Shown here: positions 16,548 through 27,272 of the stretch, piece by piece
Layout: the number at the start of each line of letters is the position of its first letter
How positions within the stretch are numbered: the first letter of the stretch is position 1
NCBI GenBank assembly: GCA_938042195.1
Contig: CALIRQ010000007.1
Coordinates: 64,180-128,179, forward strand
Length of the DNA: 64,000 bases
Direction of reading: 5' to 3'
DNA from: an uncultured archaeon
Lineage (GTDB): Archaea; Thermoproteota; Bathyarchaeia; 40CM-2-53-6; CALIRQ01
The notes under the pieces: model-generated
The model's input: only the letters and a program-made list of their open reading frames with translations
Told to the model about the DNA's origin: nothing
The model's database searches: none
Made by a program: the position numbers and the translations under genes

Positions 16548-17777
16548 ATGCGCCGTTCTTTCGATTTGGCCATCGTCGGAGGGGGGCCCTGCGGCCTATA
16601 CGCCTCGTTGCTCGCCTCCAAATCCGGCCTAGATACCGTGCTCTTCGAGGAACATGGGGAAATAGGGAGCCCGCGGCACTGCGCCGGCCACATCTCGATA
16701 AAGGGACTCCGAGCCCTAGGGCTGCGGATTCCCCAAAGGCTGTTGACGGGGACCTATAGGGGGGCCGTGCTCCACTCCCCCTCCGATAGGATCCTGTTCC
16801 TAGATGCCGGTGAGGAGGTCAGCGTCTCCATCGATCGAGAGGGCTTTGAAAGGCATCTGGCCGACCTCTCGGAGGGCGCCGGGACGGCGCTGGTCCTTGG
16901 TGAGAGGGTGAAGGGGATCCGCCCGTTGGGAGAATCCCTCGAGATCCTCCCCTCTTCGCCCAATTCGGACCCCGTCAGATGCAAGATCGCCATCGATGCC
17001 GAGGGATATCCCCCGAAGCTCCTAGGCGAGATGCGCGCTTGGAGCCCTAGGCATTACAGCGCGTTAATGGGCATCGGGGCGGAGGTGGAAGAGGTCCATG
17101 GGATCCGAGAGGGATTCGTGGAGCTGTATTTCGGAAGGGATACTGCCCCCGGCTTCTTCGCTTGGCTGATCCCGCTGAGGGGCGGGGGGGCGAGGATAGG
17201 TTTGGCTACCGAGCGGGGGAATCCCAAGGAGCTTTTGGATCGATTCGTGCGGAATCGCTTGATAGGATCCGGAAAATTGCCCGATCGCCCGCGCATGGTC
17301 GAGATGAAGCCCCATCCGATACCCATTTGGAGGGGAAATTATGGGACCTATGGCGATGGGTTGTTGGTGGTCGGGGATGCCGCATCCCAAGTGAAGCCGA
17401 CCACCGGGGGAGGGCTCTTCTTGGGAATGAGCTGTTCCGCGATGGCGGTCGAAACGGCCAAAATGGCTCTCTCATCCGGCGATTGGGGAAGGGCCTCCAT
17501 GAAGCGCTATGAAAGGCTTTGGAGAAAAGCCTTCTCGCTCGAGTTGAGGTTGATGGGTGCCGTTAGGCGCATAGCCCTCGGGTTGGAGGATCGGGGGATT
17601 GACGCCCTCTTCGATGAGCTCTCGGGTAGCGCGCTCCTCGAGGCTGTGAGCCGCAGCCCGGAGATGGACCTGCAGGGCAGGGCCATTCTCGGCGCGCTCT
17701 TGGACCCGATCCGATTCCTCCTCGCCGCGAAGGCGCTCTGGAGGTCGTTCTTGGAGGCATACCTGAAACGGGGATGA
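16548..17777 (+). CDS. Geranylgeranyl reductase family FAD protein
   Basis: A 409-residue flavoprotein. The FAD site is FDLAIVGGGPCGLYASLLA, with EEHGEIGSPRHCAGHIS, the block FARWLIPLRGGGARIGLA-like (FAWLIPLRGGGARIGLA) and the late FAD motif GLLVVGDAASQVKPTTGGGL. These identify the geranylgeranyl reductase family, which in archaea saturates the isoprenoid chains of membrane lipids or modifies isoprenoid quinones. Family members with other substrates exist, so the exact target is open. The start ATG at 16548 lies 23 bases after the winged-helix gene, on the same strand. Confidence 0.88.
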   Translation: MRRSFDLAIVGGGPCGLYASLLASKSGLDTVLFEEHGEIGSPRHCAGHISIKGLRALGLRIPQRLLTGTYRGAVLHSPSDRILFLDAGEEVSVSIDREGFERHLADLSEGAGTALVLGERVKGIRPLGESLEILPSSPNSDPVRCKIAIDAEGYPPKLLGEMRAWSPRHYSALMGIGAEVEEVHGIREGFVELYFGRDTAPGFFAWLIPLRGGGARIGLATERGNPKELLDRFVRNRLIGSGKLPDRPRMVEMKPHPIPIWRGNYGTYGDGLLVVGDAASQVKPTTGGGLFLGMSCSAMAVETAKMALSSGDWGRASMKRYERLWRKAFSLELRLMGAVRRIALGLEDRGIDALFDELSGSALLEAVSRSPEMDLQGRAILGALLDPIRFLLAAKALWRSFLEAYLKRG

Positions 17778-17957
17778 CGCTCCCGCAGTAGCTCCCCCCA
17801 GCGGCCGCCCCTAAGCCCGCCATCTTCCCGTCCCTTTGCCGATCCAATCGATTTGGAAAGGCTCGTGTGGATCGGCGGGCCATTAAGGGCTCGATCCCTC
17901 GCCATTGATGCGATAACCCTTAAGTAGTGAACGCCCCACAAGCTATTGCGAGAGATA

Positions 17958-19913
17958 ATGGGTCGCGTTACAATGCGTCCGGTCGCGCTGTTGCTATTGT
18001 TTCTGGCGCTTCCCGCCCAGGTTTTATGCGCGGAGAGCGCGCGTGCCATGCCGCCTTTGGAGGCCATGACCTTCCAGCCGGGCAGCTTCGTGATACCCAT
18101 GGACGATAAACAATTTGATAGGATAGGGGTCTATGGCCTCCTCCACGCGGTCTTGCGCAGGGGCGCGGAGATCTTCCGAATGATCCAACCCCCGGATGCG
18201 TTCTTGACCACGAACCTCCATCCGGACGGAGCCGTCTTTAGGGGCGGGGTTGTAATAATTGAGCAAAGGTTCGAGCCGATCCTGAACCAAGAGAGGCAAT
18301 CCTTCCCGGATGTAAGCGTCGAGAGGCTCTCGATGCCGTTCTCCACGACGAGGGCCTTCAGGATAAACCACCCGACCAAGATCCTCCGGGTCGTTGGGAC
18401 CTTTGGGCATACCGATGAAACCCTATCCAGAATGGGGATACCTTTCGACGAATTGACGAAGAGCGATCTCGCGATCAATCCGAAGGCGATATGGGATTAT
18501 ACGCTCATAGTGATAGATTGCCCCGGGTGGGGCGGATACATCCCGGATAACGTCGCGAGCGAGTTAAGGGCGAGGGCCCAAAAAGGCGGGGAGATAATAT
18601 TCACCGATATAGCTCTAGAGGACCTCGATAGGGTGTTCCCGAATTACGTTAAGGTCGGCAAGAATTACGCCGGCATATGGCCCGCCCGCATCCATAACCC
18701 GCCCGCCCCAAGTTTCGATTCCGAGTACCCGAGCCAAGGATGGATCCCGCCCCCCGACCCAAGCGAGATATATGTATATACTTACGCCCACGGTAGGGTC
18801 GTTTATGAGGTAACGGAGGAGCGCAAAAACGAGGTGAGGATCCTCGCCGATTCGGATTCCTACGGCCCCGCGGGCAAGTATGCCGTGCTCGCGTTCTACT
18901 TCGAATACGGCGAGGGGCTCGTTATGGGCTTGGCCCTCCATCCCCAGGATCAGAGCATATCCCAAGTCGGGGAGAAGGGATATTACGCCGTCCATGCGTT
19001 CTATGGCAATAAGTTCGTCCATGGGCCCCCGCCGCCGGATTTCACGATAAAATGCTCGCCCCCATCGGCCACGGTCAACGCGAGCAAATCCGTTTCGTAT
19101 ATGGTATCGATCCAATCGGTTAGCGGATTCAGCGAATCGGTGCATCTGAGCCTGAGCGGCCTGCCGCCGGCCACTTCCTTCTCCTTCTCCCCGGCCTCGG
19201 TCACGCCGCCCCCCGGCGGGTCGGCGCAATCCCTGTTGACGATCTCGACGACCGAGGCATCCCCGATCGGGACGTTCGATTTGGAAATCGTCGGGACCAG
19301 CGGCGAGATCTCCCATAGCTGCTCGATCAAGCTCGACATATTGGCTTTGATCCCGGATTTCACGATCTCCGTAAGCCCGAATTACATCGAGCTGAACAGA
19401 GGCGAATCGGCTGCCGTGGCCGTCACGATCGGATCCAAATGGGGGTTCGCCTCCAACGTAAGCCTGATCGCGGGGGGATTGCCGAGCGGCTTGGAGGCCT
19501 CCTTCGATCCGCCCATCGTTAATCCGGGGGGAGGGATCGCCGCATCATCCCTCTCGATCAAGGCGGGCCTCACGGCCGAGGCGGGCCTCTATACCATAAC
19601 GATATCCGGCTCCGGCCCCTCCTCCGCACACGATGCCTTCATAACCATAAAGGTCCTGCCGCCCAAGGACTCGGCCTTCGTGTTGCCCCTATTGATCATC
19701 GTGATCGCCCTCTCGGTGATACTCCCAATGGCCCTCTTCGCGAGGAGGAGGCGCATCGCGAGGGCCGGCGGGCGCCCGCCTCCCTATCCGCGCAAGGGGA
19801 AGTACCCAATCCTCGGCGCCACGCCCGTTCGCGGGACATATGGGATTTGGGTTTCCCCGGAGGCCCTGAAGAGGCTGAGGGAGGCCGTTAGGTATAGGAG
19901 GCGCCCCTCATAG
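17958..19913 (+). CDS. Secreted, membrane-anchored surface protein with Ig-like repeats
   Basis: About 651 residues. A signal peptide ([21 protein letters not shown]) is followed by a domain of about 350 residues in which [19 protein letters not shown] and [16 protein letters not shown] resemble a glutamine-amidotransferase-like fold, with no catalytic set that I can recognise. Two beta-sandwich repeats follow, starting [15 protein letters not shown] and [14 protein letters not shown]. Near residue 570 is a transmembrane helix ([20 protein letters not shown]), then a basic cytoplasmic tail with [11 protein letters not shown]. This topology is that of an archaeal cell-surface protein. Starts at 17946 (TTG) or 17973 (ATG) are also possible. 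Function unknown. Its 3' end overlaps carB by 6 bases. Confidence 0.85.
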   Translation: MGRVTMRPVALLLLFLALPAQVLCAESARAMPPLEAMTFQPGSFVIPMDDKQFDRIGVYGLLHAVLRRGAEIFRMIQPPDAFLTTNLHPDGAVFRGGVVIIEQRFEPILNQERQSFPDVSVERLSMPFSTTRAFRINHPTKILRVVGTFGHTDETLSRMGIPFDELTKSDLAINPKAIWDYTLIVIDCPGWGGYIPDNVASELRARAQKGGEIIFTDIALEDLDRVFPNYVKVGKNYAGIWPARIHNPPAPSFDSEYPSQGWIPPPDPSEIYVYTYAHGRVVYEVTEERKNEVRILADSDSYGPAGKYAVLAFYFEYGEGLVMGLALHPQDQSISQVGEKGYYAVHAFYGNKFVHGPPPPDFTIKCSPPSATVNASKSVSYMVSIQSVSGFSESVHLSLSGLPPATSFSFSPASVTPPPGGSAQSLLTISTTEASPIGTFDLEIVGTSGEISHSCSIKLDILALIPDFTISVSPNYIELNRGESAAVAVTIGSKWGFASNVSLIAGGLPSGLEASFDPPIVNPGGGIAASSLSIKAGLTAEAGLYTITISGSGPSSAHDAFITIKVLPPKDSAFVLPLLIIVIALSVILPMALFARRRRIARAGGRPPPYPRKGKYPILGATPVRGTYGIWVSPEALKRLREAVRYRRRPS

Positions 19914-22900
19914 GGATCGGGCCCATTCCTGAGCCAAGGGCTTTTCGAGCGGCCCAGCCCCCGCCTCCAGTTCGGCGATCCTATGGTATTCCTGCAAGGG
20001 CCTAACGTCCATCTCGCCCCTTTTTATGGCCTCTATGCCCTCTATGGCCGCCAATGCGCCGGCGACCGTGGTTATATATGGGATGTTATAATCGACGGCT
20101 GCCCTCCTCACCTGATAACCGTCGGACCTCGGGCCCTTCCCTACTGGGATATTTATGATCAAATCCACTCGGCCATTTATTATGGCGTCCACTATGTTCG
20201 GCCTCCCCTCGCTCACCTTGAGGATCGTTTCGGCATCGATCCCATGGGCCAGGAGGTAATTGGCGGTTCCCTTGGTGGCCAATATCCTGAATCCGAGTTC
20301 CTTTAACTTCCTCGCCACCCCAACTATCTTCGGCTTATCCCTATCCTTGACGCTTAGGAAAACCGTTCCATTGGTCGGTAGGGCCATCCCTGCGGCGAGC
20401 TCGGCCTTATAATACGCCATCCCGAATCGCTCGCTGATGCCCATGACCTCCCCGGTCGACTTCATCTCCGGGCCTAAGGCCGGATCGACCCCCGGGAGCT
20501 TCGCGAATGGGAAAACCGCCTCCTTGACCGCTCTATATCCCGGATCGAGCCTTTCCTTTACGCCCAGCTCCCTGAGCTTCTTCCCAAGCATCAATTTGAC
20601 CGCCATCTTCGCCAAAGGTATACCGGTGGCCTTGCTGACGAATGGGACGGTCCTCGAGGCCCTGGGATTGGCCTCTAAGACATATACGACCCCGCCCTTC
20701 ACCGCGTACTGTATGTTGATCAGTCCGACGATTCCGATCGCCAACGCGATCCTTCTGGTATATTCTTTTATCGTTTCCACGGTCCTCGAATCGAGGCTCA
20801 CGGGCGGCAGGACGCATGCGGAATCCCCGGAATGGATCCCCGCCTCCTCTATATGCTCCATGATCCCACCTATCAGGACCTCCTCCCCGTCGCAGAGGGC
20901 GTCGACCTCCACCTCAATGGCATCCTCCAAGAACTTGTCTATCAATATGGGCTTCTCTGGGGAAACTTCCTCGGCCTCCTTCACGAACTCGATGAGCTCC
21001 TCCTCGCCATAAACTATCTCCATGCCCCTTCCCCCCAATACATACGATGGCCTAACCAGAACGGGATAGCCCAGCCTCATCGCAACCTCCTTCGCCTCAT
21101 CCAAACTATGGGCTATCCCGTTCTCGGGTTGCGGTATCCCCAGCTCCTCCATGAGCCGCGCGAACCTCTCCCTATCCTCCGCGATATCTATCGCCTCCGA
21201 GGCCGTCCCCAAGAGCCTGACGCCGTTCTCCTCCAACCGTTTGGAGATGTTTAGCGGCGTCTGACCGCCCAGGGTTACTATGACGCCATCTGGGTTTTCG
21301 TTCTCCACTATGTGCATAACGTCCTCGAAGGTTATCGGTTCAAAGTATAGCCTATCCGAAGTATCGTAATCGGTGGATACGGTTTCAGGGTTGTTATTCA
21401 CCATTATGGATTGATACCCTTCCTCCCTGAGCGAGAGGACGCCATGGACGCAGCAGTAATCGAACTCTATGCCTTGGCCTATCCTATTTGGTCCCGAGCC
21501 CAGGATCACGGCCTTCTTGCGCCTCGCTGGGATCGCCTCGTTCTCCTCCTCATAGGTGGAATAGAAGTAGGGGGTCCTCGCCTCAAACTCAGCGGCGCAT
21601 GTATCGACCATCTTATAAACGGGCCTGAAGCCCCTCTTGCGCCTCACATCCGACTCCGACACGCCCAGTATGTGGGCGAGCTGGAGGTCGGAGAACCCGA
21701 GCCTCTTCGCCTCCCTGATGATCTGGGTCGGGATCGTATCCAACGTATAGCGCCGCAGCTCCCTCTCGAATTCCACGAGCCCCCTTATCTTCTCCAGGAA
21801 CCAAGGATCTATCTTGGTCAGCTCATAGACCTCATCGATCCCCATCCCAGCTTGGAAGGCGTACCTTATGTAGAAGATCCTTTCGTGATTGGGGAGCTTG
21901 AGCTTCCTTACGATCTCCTCCAAGGAGGGCCTCTTATCCTTCCCATCGCACCCCAGCCCATGCCTCCCTATCTCCAAGGACCGCAGCGCCTTCTGCAGGG
22001 CCTCCTCGAAGCTCCTCCCTATCGCCATGACCTCCCCGACGGATTTCATCTGGGTCGTCAGGGTGGCGTCGGCGGTCTTGAACTTATCGAATGCGAACCT
22101 CGGGACCTTGACGACGACGTAATCTATCGTCGGCTCGAACGAGGCCAGAGTCTCCTTCGTGATATCGTTCGGGATCTCGTCCAGCGTATATCCGACCGCG
22201 AGCTTCGCGGCTATCTTCGCTATCGGAAAGCCCGTTGCCTTCGAGGCGAGGGCCGATGAGCGGGATACCCTTGGGTTGATCTCTATGGCCACGGTCCTCC
22301 CGGTTTCGGGATGGATCGCGAATTGTATATTCGACCCGCCAGTTTCGACGCCCACCTCCCTTATGATCTTTATCGCGTAATCCCTGAGCCTTTGGTATTC
22401 CACATCGGTCAGCGTCTGGGCCGGGGCCACGGTTATGCTATCGCCCGTATGGATGCCCATCGGATCGAAGTTCTCTATGGAGCATATTATGACCACGTTA
22501 TCCGCCAAGTCCCTCATGACCTCGAGCTCGTACTCCTTCCAGCCGATGAGGCTTTCCTCGATGAGGACTTGGTGAACCCTGCTCAGGGATAGGCCGCGCT
22601 CGACTATCTCCCTGAGCTCGTTCCTATTGAATGCTATCCCGCCGCCAGTTCCGCCCAAGGTGAAGGATGGGCGGATCACCACCGGATAGCCCAGTCCGTC
22701 GGCTATGCGTAGCGCCTCCTCCACGGAGCTGGCGAGGCCGCTCGCTGGGACCTCTATCCCTATCCTCTTCATCGATTCCTTGAACAGCTCCCTATCCTCG
22801 CCCTTCTTTATCGCCAGCGGCTTCGCCCCTATGGCCTCCACGCCGAACCTATCGAGGATCCCCCTTTCGGCCAATTCGACCGTGAGGTTCAGGCCTATCT

Positions 22901-23177
22901 GGCCGCCGAGGGTCGGCAGGATCGCATCGGGCCTCTCCCTCGCTATTATCCTTTCGAGGGCCTCCGGGACCAGCGGCTCTATGTAGGTCCTATCGGCCAT
23001 CCCCGGATCGGTCATTATAGTAGCCGGGTTCGAGTTCACCAGGATCACCTCATAGCCCTCCTCCTTGAGCGCCTTGCAGGCTTGGCTGCCGGAATAATCG
23101 AACTCGGCCGCTTGGCCTATCACTATCGGACCCGAGCCGATTATCAGGATCTTCCTTAGGTCCGTTCTCTTCGGCAA
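19908..23177 (-). CDS. carB: Carbamoyl phosphate synthase large subunit
   Basis: A 1089-residue protein of standard length with two duplicated ATP-grasp halves and a C-terminal MGS-like allosteric region. Markers: [20 protein letters not shown] at the N terminus, [26 protein letters not shown], then [19 protein letters not shown] opening the second half. It joins ammonia from CarA with bicarbonate and two ATP to give carbamoyl phosphate for pyrimidine and arginine synthesis. It is transcribed after carA with a 6-base gap and ends in a short convergent overlap with the surface-protein gene. Confidence 0.97.
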   Translation of the reverse strand: MPKRTDLRKILIIGSGPIVIGQAAEFDYSGSQACKALKEEGYEVILVNSNPATIMTDPGMADRTYIEPLVPEALERIIARERPDAILPTLGGQIGLNLTVELAERGILDRFGVEAIGAKPLAIKKGEDRELFKESMKRIGIEVPASGLASSVEEALRIADGLGYPVVIRPSFTLGGTGGGIAFNRNELREIVERGLSLSRVHQVLIEESLIGWKEYELEVMRDLADNVVIICSIENFDPMGIHTGDSITVAPAQTLTDVEYQRLRDYAIKIIREVGVETGGSNIQFAIHPETGRTVAIEINPRVSRSSALASKATGFPIAKIAAKLAVGYTLDEIPNDITKETLASFEPTIDYVVVKVPRFAFDKFKTADATLTTQMKSVGEVMAIGRSFEEALQKALRSLEIGRHGLGCDGKDKRPSLEEIVRKLKLPNHERIFYIRYAFQAGMGIDEVYELTKIDPWFLEKIRGLVEFERELRRYTLDTIPTQIIREAKRLGFSDLQLAHILGVSESDVRRKRGFRPVYKMVDTCAAEFEARTPYFYSTYEEENEAIPARRKKAVILGSGPNRIGQGIEFDYCCVHGVLSLREEGYQSIMVNNNPETVSTDYDTSDRLYFEPITFEDVMHIVENENPDGVIVTLGGQTPLNISKRLEENGVRLLGTASEAIDIAEDRERFARLMEELGIPQPENGIAHSLDEAKEVAMRLGYPVLVRPSYVLGGRGMEIVYGEEELIEFVKEAEEVSPEKPILIDKFLEDAIEVEVDALCDGEEVLIGGIMEHIEEAGIHSGDSACVLPPVSLDSRTVETIKEYTRRIALAIGIVGLINIQYAVKGGVVYVLEANPRASRTVPFVSKATGIPLAKMAVKLMLGKKLRELGVKERLDPGYRAVKEAVFPFAKLPGVDPALGPEMKSTGEVMGISERFGMAYYKAELAAGMALPTNGTVFLSVKDRDKPKIVGVARKLKELGFRILATKGTANYLLAHGIDAETILKVSEGRPNIVDAIINGRVDLIINIPVGKGPRSDGYQVRRAAVDYNIPYITTVAGALAAIEGIEAIKRGEMDVRPLQEYHRIAELEAGAGPLEKPLAQEWARSL

Positions 23178-23183
23178 AGGGAA

Positions 23184-24263
23184 TCACCTCAGCATCTCGA
23201 GCGCCTCATCGAAGAAGAAGTGGGTATCATGCGGCCCGGGCCCGGCCTCGGGATGGTATTGGACGCATAATATTGGCAGCTCCTTGTGCCTGAGCCCCTC
23301 GATCGTGCGGTCGTTGAGGTTTATCTGCGTGACCTCTAGCCCCGTGCCGGCGAGGGAGGATTCGTCCACGGCGAAGCCATGGTTTTGGCTCGATATGAAT
23401 ACCCTCCCGGATTCGAAATCCTTGACGGGCTGGTTGGAGCCCCTATGGCCGAACTTCAGCTTGAAGGTCTTCGCCCCCATGGCTAGGGATATGAGCTGAT
23501 GGCCGAGGCAGATGCCTATTATGGGCATCTTGCCCACTAATTCCCGAATGGTCCCAATCGTCTGATGGACCCTAGCCGGGTCCCCGGGACCGTTCGATAT
23601 GAATAGGCCGTCCGGATCCAGCTCCATTATCTTTTCAGGCGGATAGTCGAATGGCATCAACCATACGTCAATCCCCCTACGCAGTATCTGCTTCAGGATG
23701 CTCCTCTTGGCCCCGCAATCCAAGAACGCGAGCTTGCGCCCCCCGCCCCCATCCGCCTCCAAGAATCTAGGCTCCCTTATCGATACCCTATCTACCAGAT
23801 CCAGCTCGGTTATATGGGGTTGCTCCCTAGCCCTCCTGAGGAGCTCGGCCTCGCTCGGCCCATTCCCTGGCTTGAAGACGGCCAAGGCCGACTTCATAGT
23901 GCCATATACCCGGGCCTTCTTGGTCAGCATTCGGGTATCGACGCCCTCGATCCCCGGCACTCCATGCTCCTCCAAGAGCTCAGCCAAAGCCCTTTGGGAC
24001 CTCCAATTGCTCGGCCTCTTGCAGAGCTCCCTTACGACGAACCCCTCCACTTGGACGCGATCGCTCTCAAAATCCTCCTCGGTCACGCCATAATTCCCTA
24101 TCAACGGATAGGTCATCATCAATATCTGGCCCGCGTAGGAGGGATCCGTCAAAGCCTCCACATAGCCCGTCATGGATGTATTGAAAACCAATTCCCCCTC
24201 GGCGATCCCCTCCGATCCGAAGCCCTTCCCCTTCACCAAGGTCCCATCCTCGAGGGCGAGCAT
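23184..24263 (-). CDS. carA: Carbamoyl phosphate synthase small (glutaminase) subunit
   Basis: A 359-residue protein from ATG 24263 (LALEDGTLVKGKGFGSEG), the standard N terminus; an in-frame ATG at 24326 adds 21 atypical residues. The N-terminal CPS domain is followed by a class I glutamine amidotransferase domain with nucleophile loop GICLGHQL and the C-terminal His-Glu pair in VQYHPEAGPGPHDT. It releases ammonia from glutamine for CarB. First gene of the carAB operon. Confidence 0.96.
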   Translation of the reverse strand: MLALEDGTLVKGKGFGSEGIAEGELVFNTSMTGYVEALTDPSYAGQILMMTYPLIGNYGVTEEDFESDRVQVEGFVVRELCKRPSNWRSQRALAELLEEHGVPGIEGVDTRMLTKKARVYGTMKSALAVFKPGNGPSEAELLRRAREQPHITELDLVDRVSIREPRFLEADGGGGRKLAFLDCGAKRSILKQILRRGIDVWLMPFDYPPEKIMELDPDGLFISNGPGDPARVHQTIGTIRELVGKMPIIGICLGHQLISLAMGAKTFKLKFGHRGSNQPVKDFESGRVFISSQNHGFAVDESSLAGTGLEVTQINLNDRTIEGLRHKELPILCVQYHPEAGPGPHDTHFFFDEALEMLR

Positions 24264-24417
24264 CGCCTCCAACCCTTCGCCCCTCCGCGGCCCCTGAGAC
24301 CCCTCCTGCGGCCGCATATCGTACAAGCCCCTCGGGGGCTCCGCTCGCCCCTCCTGATAAGGGTTTATCCCCTGAGTTTGGGGCTAGCGGCCGGAGGGAT
24401 CCCGGGGGGCCATCGGC

Positions 24418-24963
24418 TCATTTCACCAACTTCAGGACCTCCTTGAACTCCGGCGTCCCGGCCCTCCTCAAAATCTCGTAGATGGCCATCTCGACGCTGC
24501 TCGGGATCGCCCCCGCCCTCTCCATCCTCCTCAAGCCAATTTCCCGATCCAGCTCGGAGCGGGATGAGGTCGCGTCCTCTAGGATGTGGACCTCGAACCC
24601 CCTTCTGATGGCCTCCAACGCCGTTTGGGCTACGCAGATATGCGTTTCGACGCCGCTCATCAATAGCTTCCCCCTCCTAAAACCCTCGATGGCCCTGCGG
24701 AACCCCTCCTCCTCAAAGCAATTGAAGTGGATCTTCTCTATCGGCTCCACCTCTTGAAGCGCCCTCAGCTCCGGCACGGTCCTGCCGAGCCCCTTCGGAT
24801 ATTGCTCCGTGATCACTATTGGAACCCCTAGGGTCCTGAAGGCCTTGATCGCCAGGGCCGTCCTCTCTATGATGAACTTGGCGTTCGCTATCCTCGGCAT
24901 GAGCTTCTCTTGGAAATCGATGCATATGAGGATGGAATCCTCGGCGCTTAGGACCATGGCCAA
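24418..24963 (-). CDS. Isochorismatase-like cysteine hydrolase
   Basis: A 181-residue protein of the isochorismatase/nicotinamidase-related (YcaC-like) superfamily. The catalytic triad is visible: Asp in ICIDFQEKL, Lys in the EPIEKIHFNCF region, and the nucleophile Cys in LMSGVETHICVAQTAL. Members cleave amides, carbamates or vinyl ethers; YcaC-like members have no agreed substrate. It lies on the minus strand between carA and the cupin/RraA pair and may open the catabolic island. Function beyond hydrolase is undetermined. Confidence 0.85.
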   Translation of the reverse strand: MAMVLSAEDSILICIDFQEKLMPRIANAKFIIERTALAIKAFRTLGVPIVITEQYPKGLGRTVPELRALQEVEPIEKIHFNCFEEEGFRRAIEGFRRGKLLMSGVETHICVAQTALEAIRRGFEVHILEDATSSRSELDREIGLRRMERAGAIPSSVEMAIYEILRRAGTPEFKEVLKLVK

Positions 24964-25029
24964 TCGTTGGGGGGGACTTCGGTTTAAAAGGCCTTCGATC
25001 CGAATTTACCGGTCCCCGCGGGCAAGAGG

Positions 25030-25398
25030 CTATCCCCGCGGCATGGTTTCAGAGGGAAAGATCACTATCAGCTTCAGGATCCCATCGCCCATGTTGCCCG
25101 TCCCATGCTCCACCCCGGCCGGTATATATATCACTTGGCCGGGCCCGACCTCGATCGGGCCGGAGGGGCTATGCTCGCTCCCCCTCCCCTCCAACACGAA
25201 TATGATCTCGTCGCGGTCATGCGTATGGGGCTCATGCCTAACCCCAGGCTTGACTTCCGTTATATGGATGTGGAGGCCCGCATCCCTAACGACCCCCTTC
25301 TCCCGATCGAAGAGGATCCTCAGGGCGCCCCAAGGGACCTCGGTTGGGCTAACATCTTTAACATCGATTATCCTTATTCCCTTCTCGACCAAATCCAT
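25030..25398 (-). CDS. Cupin-domain protein
   Basis: A 122-residue single cupin. Motif 1 is HEPHTHDRDEIIFVLEGRG (metal-binding His-X3-His... Glu) and motif 2 GPGQVIYIPAGVEHGTGN. Such single cupins are small metal-dependent isomerases, dioxygenases or ligand sensors. It follows the RraA-like gene by 12 bases, so the two are probably cotranscribed and work on the same substrate. Specific reaction unknown. Confidence 0.82.
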   Translation of the reverse strand: MDLVEKGIRIIDVKDVSPTEVPWGALRILFDREKGVVRDAGLHIHITEVKPGVRHEPHTHDRDEIIFVLEGRGSEHSPSGPIEVGPGQVIYIPAGVEHGTGNMGDGILKLIVIFPSETMPRG

Positions 25399-25410
25399 CG
25401 CCCCGACGAT

Positions 25411-26106
25411 TCAAAGAACCCTCCGCTTGAGCTCGGAGAGCTTGGCCCCTCTCCTCAGAGCGTTCCTGACCTTCTCCTCCTCCTCGAAGTACTCGAGGCA
25501 GATGGAATGGATATCCTTGATGTACGCCTTCGGCACAACGAGGACTCCATCGTAGTCCCCGAAGACTAGATCCCCAGGCCTGACCTGTATGCCGCCGCAC
25601 TTTATCGGGGCATTAACCAGCACCGTCTCCAGCCTCGTTTGGGCCGTCGTAACGACCGGGTTCCGATAGAATAGCGGGAACCCCATCTCCCTTATGCTGA
25701 GGACATCCCTGACGCCACCATCCACGACGGCGCCTCCGAGGCCCCTCGCCTTGCCCGCTATGGACATCATCTCGCCCCACATCCCGGAATCGTTCATCCC
25801 GCCGCCTACGACGAAGACATCGCCCCTTTGGGCGTTGTCGATGGCCTCGAAGGCCAAGTCGAGCCCTTTCCTTTCGCGGAAGGATTCAAACGAGGGCGGG
25901 ACCATCCATAGCGTAACCGCAGGGCCTATTATCTTCACATCATCCGATATGGGCCTCAGGCCCGGATCCATCCAAGTTCTCACCTCCAAGCCGAGCACCT
26001 TATCGCAAGCGTCCTGTATTATGCCCGTATACATCCTTCGCAGGTCTTCCATCACTTCCTTTGGAGGCCTCTCTATATCGAACAACGTTGTCAACCCCTC
26101 TGCCAT
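25411..26106 (-). CDS. RraA-like / HMG aldolase family protein
   Basis: A 231-residue protein with the RraA/dimethylmenaquinone-methyltransferase-like fold. The diagnostic GGAVVDGGVRD block and FVVGGGMNDSGMWGE are present. Family members are class II 4-hydroxy-4-methyl-2-oxoglutarate or oxaloacetate aldolases/decarboxylases with a divalent metal; the residues for metal binding (G-x-R-D) are kept. ATG 26106 is chosen over 26136 because a TATA box (TTTTATAAT on the minus strand, near 26116-26124) lies only about 10-20 bases upstream, implying an almost leaderless message. In the island it could cleave a keto-acid product. Substrate unknown. Confidence 0.82.
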   Translation of the reverse strand: MAEGLTTLFDIERPPKEVMEDLRRMYTGIIQDACDKVLGLEVRTWMDPGLRPISDDVKIIGPAVTLWMVPPSFESFRERKGLDLAFEAIDNAQRGDVFVVGGGMNDSGMWGEMMSIAGKARGLGGAVVDGGVRDVLSIREMGFPLFYRNPVVTTAQTRLETVLVNAPIKCGGIQVRPGDLVFGDYDGVLVVPKAYIKDIHSICLEYFEEEEKVRNALRRGAKLSELKRRVL

Positions 26107-26283
26107 GTTGAAGACGATTATAAAAGGATTGCGCAAATGAGGAAGTTCATAGAAATCTTAATGCTAAGATTCGCGGCGCATAAAACATGCTTCATCAGTC
26201 ATGGTATTTAAGGAATTGCATGGGCTTGTTGAAGTCGTAACATCTCAATTCAATACGTGCTCAGCTTCGCTCTGATCCGGCCT

Positions 26284-27090
26284 CTATCGCATCTCCAGCC
26301 CGCCCGTGACATTTATCGCTTGCCCCGTCATATAATCGGCATCGCTTGAAGCCAGGAAAGCCACCACGCCGGCCACGTCCTCCGGTTTTCCCATCCTGCC
26401 CAAGGGTATCCTATGCTCCCTCACAATTTTCTCAAAGAGATCATCGACATCCCTCGCCGACCCCGGGAACCGCTCGAGCTGTATCCTCCCCCATCTCCTA
26501 AGCCCTGGCGTATCGGTCCAGCCGGGGCAGACCGCGTTGACGTTGATCCCGCATTCGGCGAGCTCCTTCGCCAAGGCTTGTGTGAGCGCTATCACCCCGG
26601 CCTTCGCCGCGCTATAATGGGGCTCTCCCAGGACCGGGCATTTGCCAGCATATGATGAGATGTTCACGATCTTCCCCTTGATCCCGTGCTTGATCATCTC
26701 CCTCACGACCCTTTGGGTGCAAAGGAAGACGCTCTTCAGATTGAGATCCACGATCCTATCCCAATCTTCCTCCTTTATATCCAAGAAGGGTTGCACCTCT
26801 CCCCCTCCCGCATTGTTGACGAGTATATCGATCCTCCCAAACTCCTTCATCGCCGCCCCCACCATGCTCTCAATATCCTCGATCTTCGTGACATCGCCAA
26901 CAATCGCAAGGGAGATCCCTCCATGCGCCCTGACCTCTCCAGCAACCCCCTCGGCTCTATCCTTGGCTAGGTCGAAAATGACAACGCTCGCGCCCTCCCG
27001 CGCAAAGCGCAACGCAATCGCCCTCCCAATTCCGCTACCTCCCCCGGTCACGATGGCAACCTTGCCTTCAAATCTCCTCTCTCCGCACAT
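26284..27090 (-). CDS. Short-chain dehydrogenase/reductase (classical SDR)
   Basis: A 268-residue SDR. The cofactor motif VTGGGSGIGRAIAL, the NNAGGG motif and the catalytic Ser-Tyr-Lys set (NISSYAG ... HYSAAKAG) are complete. Asp in VIFDLAK after beta 2 suggests NAD rather than NADP. It oxidizes or reduces an alcohol/ketone, perhaps a sugar or hydroxy acid. It is divergent from the epimerase at 27273, and the AT-rich gap between them (27091-27272) holds the promoters. Part of the accessory island. Confidence 0.9.
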   Translation of the reverse strand: MCGERRFEGKVAIVTGGGSGIGRAIALRFAREGASVVIFDLAKDRAEGVAGEVRAHGGISLAIVGDVTKIEDIESMVGAAMKEFGRIDILVNNAGGGEVQPFLDIKEEDWDRIVDLNLKSVFLCTQRVVREMIKHGIKGKIVNISSYAGKCPVLGEPHYSAAKAGVIALTQALAKELAECGINVNAVCPGWTDTPGLRRWGRIQLERFPGSARDVDDLFEKIVREHRIPLGRMGKPEDVAGVVAFLASSDADYMTGQAINVTGGLEMR

Positions 27091-27272
27091 CTACCCTCAC
27101 CTACACTTCCCATCGCTCCTTTCCATGTGGAATGAAAATTTTATTTTAGTTACGCATCGTCTTCGGTGAGCAAAGCTTAAAATTCCTTCCCTTCGGGTTG
27201 AGCGATTTTCCAAAAAATATGAAAGGCTTAAAACGGAAGAAGCCTCTCAATTAAAAATGGGGCGAGATTGAG

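Noticed and set aside
21411..22259. 282-codon plus-strand frame inside carB
   Set aside because: Antisense to carB, whose full length and both ATP-grasp halves are clear; the peptide has Leu/Pro/Arg composition typical of a shadow frame.
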